Source of the DNA: Litorimonas taeanensis
Lineage (GTDB): Bacteria > Pseudomonadota > Alphaproteobacteria > Caulobacterales > Maricaulaceae
Direction of reading: 5' to 3'
NCBI RefSeq assembly: GCF_003634015.1
Contig: NZ_RBII01000002.1
Coordinates: 895,597-959,596 of the forward strand
Length of the DNA: 64,000 nucleotides
Below are positions 63,015 to 64,000 of this stretch, piece after piece. The position numbers and the translations under genes are program-made. The first letter of the stretch is position 1. Each line of letters starts with the position of its first letter. The notes beneath the pieces were generated by a model. That model searched no databases. It was not told where the DNA came from and saw only the letters and a list, made by a program, of their open reading frames with translations.

Positions 63015-63066
63015 TCTGTGCTCTCCGTTCTGTGCTCAGAGTTCTGTGTTCAGTGCTCTGTGCGGT
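63015..63066. repeat. 14-bp periodic tandem repeat
   Basis: TCTGTG occurs at 63015, 63029, 63043 and 63057, exactly every 14 bases, with related flanks (GCTC or GTTCAG). The block lies between the ends of the PAN protein gene and the convergent TetR gene. It is not an inverted repeat and so not a terminator. Confidence 0.6.
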
Positions 63067-63075
63067 TTCCACGGC

Positions 63076-63690
63076 CTATTTTATCAACGCTAAGGCGCCG
63101 TCTTTGGCGTCTTTCATTATATCAATATCTTCACGTGATCGCGACATGATCCGAAGGCCCGAATAAACCGACAGCATCATTTGCGCTGTTTGTTGAATAC
63201 GTTTTTCTGGCCATTCTGGCCGAATTTCATATATCGCGCTTGATAAGGCCGCACTGAGTTTTCTAAAACTTCTTTGTACCAAAGCCCGCGTTTCTTCATC
63301 TGAGGAAGCGCGATCTGCAGATGAGTTGCAGAGGAAGCAGCCTTTATTGGGGGCGTTCACAGACATGTTCTTTATGGGGGCTGAGAGAAACTCATCTAGC
63401 CGCGAGATAGGGTCATCTGTTGATTTCAAAGAAGTAACAGCGGAGTCCACATAAATTTTCTCATATCTTTCGAGTGATTTTAGATAAAGATTATGTTTGC
63501 TTTCAAAGGCTTTATATATGCTCCCTTTGGTGAGGCCAGTTGCTGTCAGAATGTCTTTCAATCCTGTGCCTTCATAACCTTGCTTCCAGAACAATTTCAT
63601 GACGGCATCAAGTACGTCTTCTTCAACAAATTCTCGGGGCCGCCCGACCGGTTGCGAGGGTTTTTTCATATCACGCGTTTGTGAATTCAT
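63076..63690 (-). CDS. TetR-family transcriptional regulator (YezE-like C-terminal domain)
   Basis: This 204-residue TetR protein has its HTH at about residues 20-70 (GRPREFVEEDVLDAVMKLFW, then GLKDILTATGLTKGSIYKAFESKHNLYLKSL). The C-terminal domain contains the NKGCFLCNSSADRAS string typical of the TetR_C subgroup near reductase and quinone genes; its two cysteines might sense redox or electrophiles. The ATG at 63690 is used; another in-frame ATG lies seven codons later. It is divergent from the DUF417 gene, with a palindromic operator between them. Confidence 0.9.
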   Translation of the reverse strand: MNSQTRDMKKPSQPVGRPREFVEEDVLDAVMKLFWKQGYEGTGLKDILTATGLTKGSIYKAFESKHNLYLKSLERYEKIYVDSAVTSLKSTDDPISRLDEFLSAPIKNMSVNAPNKGCFLCNSSADRASSDEETRALVQRSFRKLSAALSSAIYEIRPEWPEKRIQQTAQMMLSVYSGLRIMSRSREDIDIMKDAKDGALALIK

Positions 63691-63696
63691 AATTAT

Positions 63697-63713
63697 TGAC
63701 CAATCGGTTCCTA
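63697..63713. promoter_or_regulatory. Second TetR operator-like site at the TetR promoter
   Basis: GACCAATCGGTTC, near 63699, resembles the GACCA-N2-TGGTC core of the strong palindrome at 63766. It lies just before the TetR start codon, so it may mediate autoregulation. Confidence 0.35.
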
Positions 63714-63765
63714 TTGTCTATATCAACTTCACCGCAGCCAGAAGGCTGCTTAATTTATAACTAAA

Positions 63766-63785
63766 TATAGACCAGTTGGTCTATA
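63766..63785. promoter_or_regulatory. 20-bp palindromic TetR operator
   Basis: TATAGACCA and TGGTCTATA are perfect 9-bp arms around a 2-base centre, 16 bases before the DUF417 start codon and in the divergent promoter region. The form is that of a TetR-family operator. Confidence 0.75.
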
Positions 63786-63801
63786 AATCAAGGACTACAT
63801 C

Positions 63802-64000
63802 ATGACTTCGACTGCAACACTTTCTAATAATAAAATTGCTGGATATTCTGCTGGCCAAATTAATGCGCTTGGAGACCGTATAAGTAAAATCGGTTTGCAC
63901 TCACTTCGTTTTACTGGTGCCGCTGTCTTAGGTTGGATTGGCGCAATGAAATTTACGGCCTATGAAGCGGGTGCTATAGAAGGCCTCGTCGCCTCTAGCC
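63802..64000 (+). CDS. DUF417 (YkgB/RclC-like) membrane protein, cut by window end
   Basis: The first 66 codons are present. The ATG at 63802 follows AAGGA at eight bases. Residues 31-66 (HSLRFTGAAVLGWIGAMKFTAYEAGAIEGLVASS, shown in part) match the start of the DUF417 family, whose E. coli member RclC belongs to the reactive-chlorine resistance operon. The first membrane helix ends in WIGAMKF, followed by Y-E-A-x-x-I, both typical. It is probably repressed by the divergent TetR through the 20-bp palindrome. The rest of the gene lies beyond the window. Confidence 0.78.
   Translation, partial: MTSTATLSNNKIAGYSAGQINALGDRISKIGLHSLRFTGAAVLGWIGAMKFTAYEAGAIEGLVASS

Noticed and set aside
62939-63166. 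75-codon frame after the PAN protein gene
   Set aside because: Much of it is generated by the 14-bp TCTGTG repeat and it overlaps the TetR gene end; no support as a gene.
1-64000. tRNA, rRNA, CRISPR array, prophage or intact transposase
   Set aside because: All gene-free gaps were read by eye for tRNA arms, regularly spaced direct repeats and insertion-sequence ends; none was found. A covariance-model tRNA scan would settle this for tRNA.

Overview
The window looks like chromosomal DNA of a Caulobacter-like alphaproteobacterium with moderate GC. The evidence is SciP (a DUF1153 inhibitor of CtrA), the ClpXP adaptor CpdR, perfect CtrA boxes (TTAA-N7-TTAA), clustered GANTC sites, a ROSE-type hsp20 leader and N-formylglutamate amidohydrolase beside cpdR. 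My guess is a marine, prosthecate member of the Hyphomonadales/Maricaulales; this is inference from gene content, not a phylogeny. I found no rRNA, tRNA, CRISPR array or intact insertion sequence.

Layout. 117-6142 (minus): TamB and TamA, the outer-membrane translocation and assembly module, then an 0.8-kb non-coding stretch holding a candidate structured RNA. 6937-11104: SulP anion transporter, Tat-exported dienelactone hydrolase, a tiny membrane protein and MnmA. 11416-13942: cell-cycle block with sciP, cpdR, an N-formylglutamate amidohydrolase and an XRE regulator behind a near-ideal sigma-54 promoter. 13983-22335: mixed housekeeping genes (HisN-like phosphatase, lysophospholipase-like hydrolase, SCP2 protein, lipoprotein methyltransferase, Hsp20, PanE, thioesterase), an EF-hand/ECF-sigma/anti-sigma-like operon and a MinD/ParA-like protein without a P-loop.

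22469-35655 is a catabolic island. MccB-MccA-Ivd-MaoC (minus) takes isovaleryl-CoA from leucine toward HMG-CoA. The divergent TetR-ScoA-ScoB-thiolase-CitE-like lyase operon (plus) consumes acetoacetate. A MarR gene with twin operators then divides off HPPD-VOC-FAH-MaiA, the tyrosine/homogentisate route, whose end products fumarate and acetoacetate feed the same ketone-body enzymes. No HMG-CoA lyase, classical methylglutaconyl-CoA hydratase or HmgA lies in the window.

35710-52677: EamA transporter, FAD monooxygenase-like protein, orphan ATP-grasp ligase, PfkB kinase, LolA, photolyase, exported amidohydrolase behind a CtrA box, PurD, XseA and a complete RND efflux operon. 52941-59459 is the most accessory-looking part: a LysR-centred redox cluster with a DUF4437 lipoprotein, a quinone-oxidoreductase-like MDR, a CmcJ/AsaB-type oxygenase, a 2OG-Fe(II) oxygenase, an SDR and a crotonase. 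It is the best candidate for an undescribed pathway. 59792-62932 encodes a 1046-residue secreted protein with an N-terminal HET-C/zinc-phospholipase-like region and two tandem C-terminal PAN/Apple-like repeats. The window ends with a TetR gene, a 20-bp palindromic operator and the start of a DUF417 (RclC-like) membrane protein.
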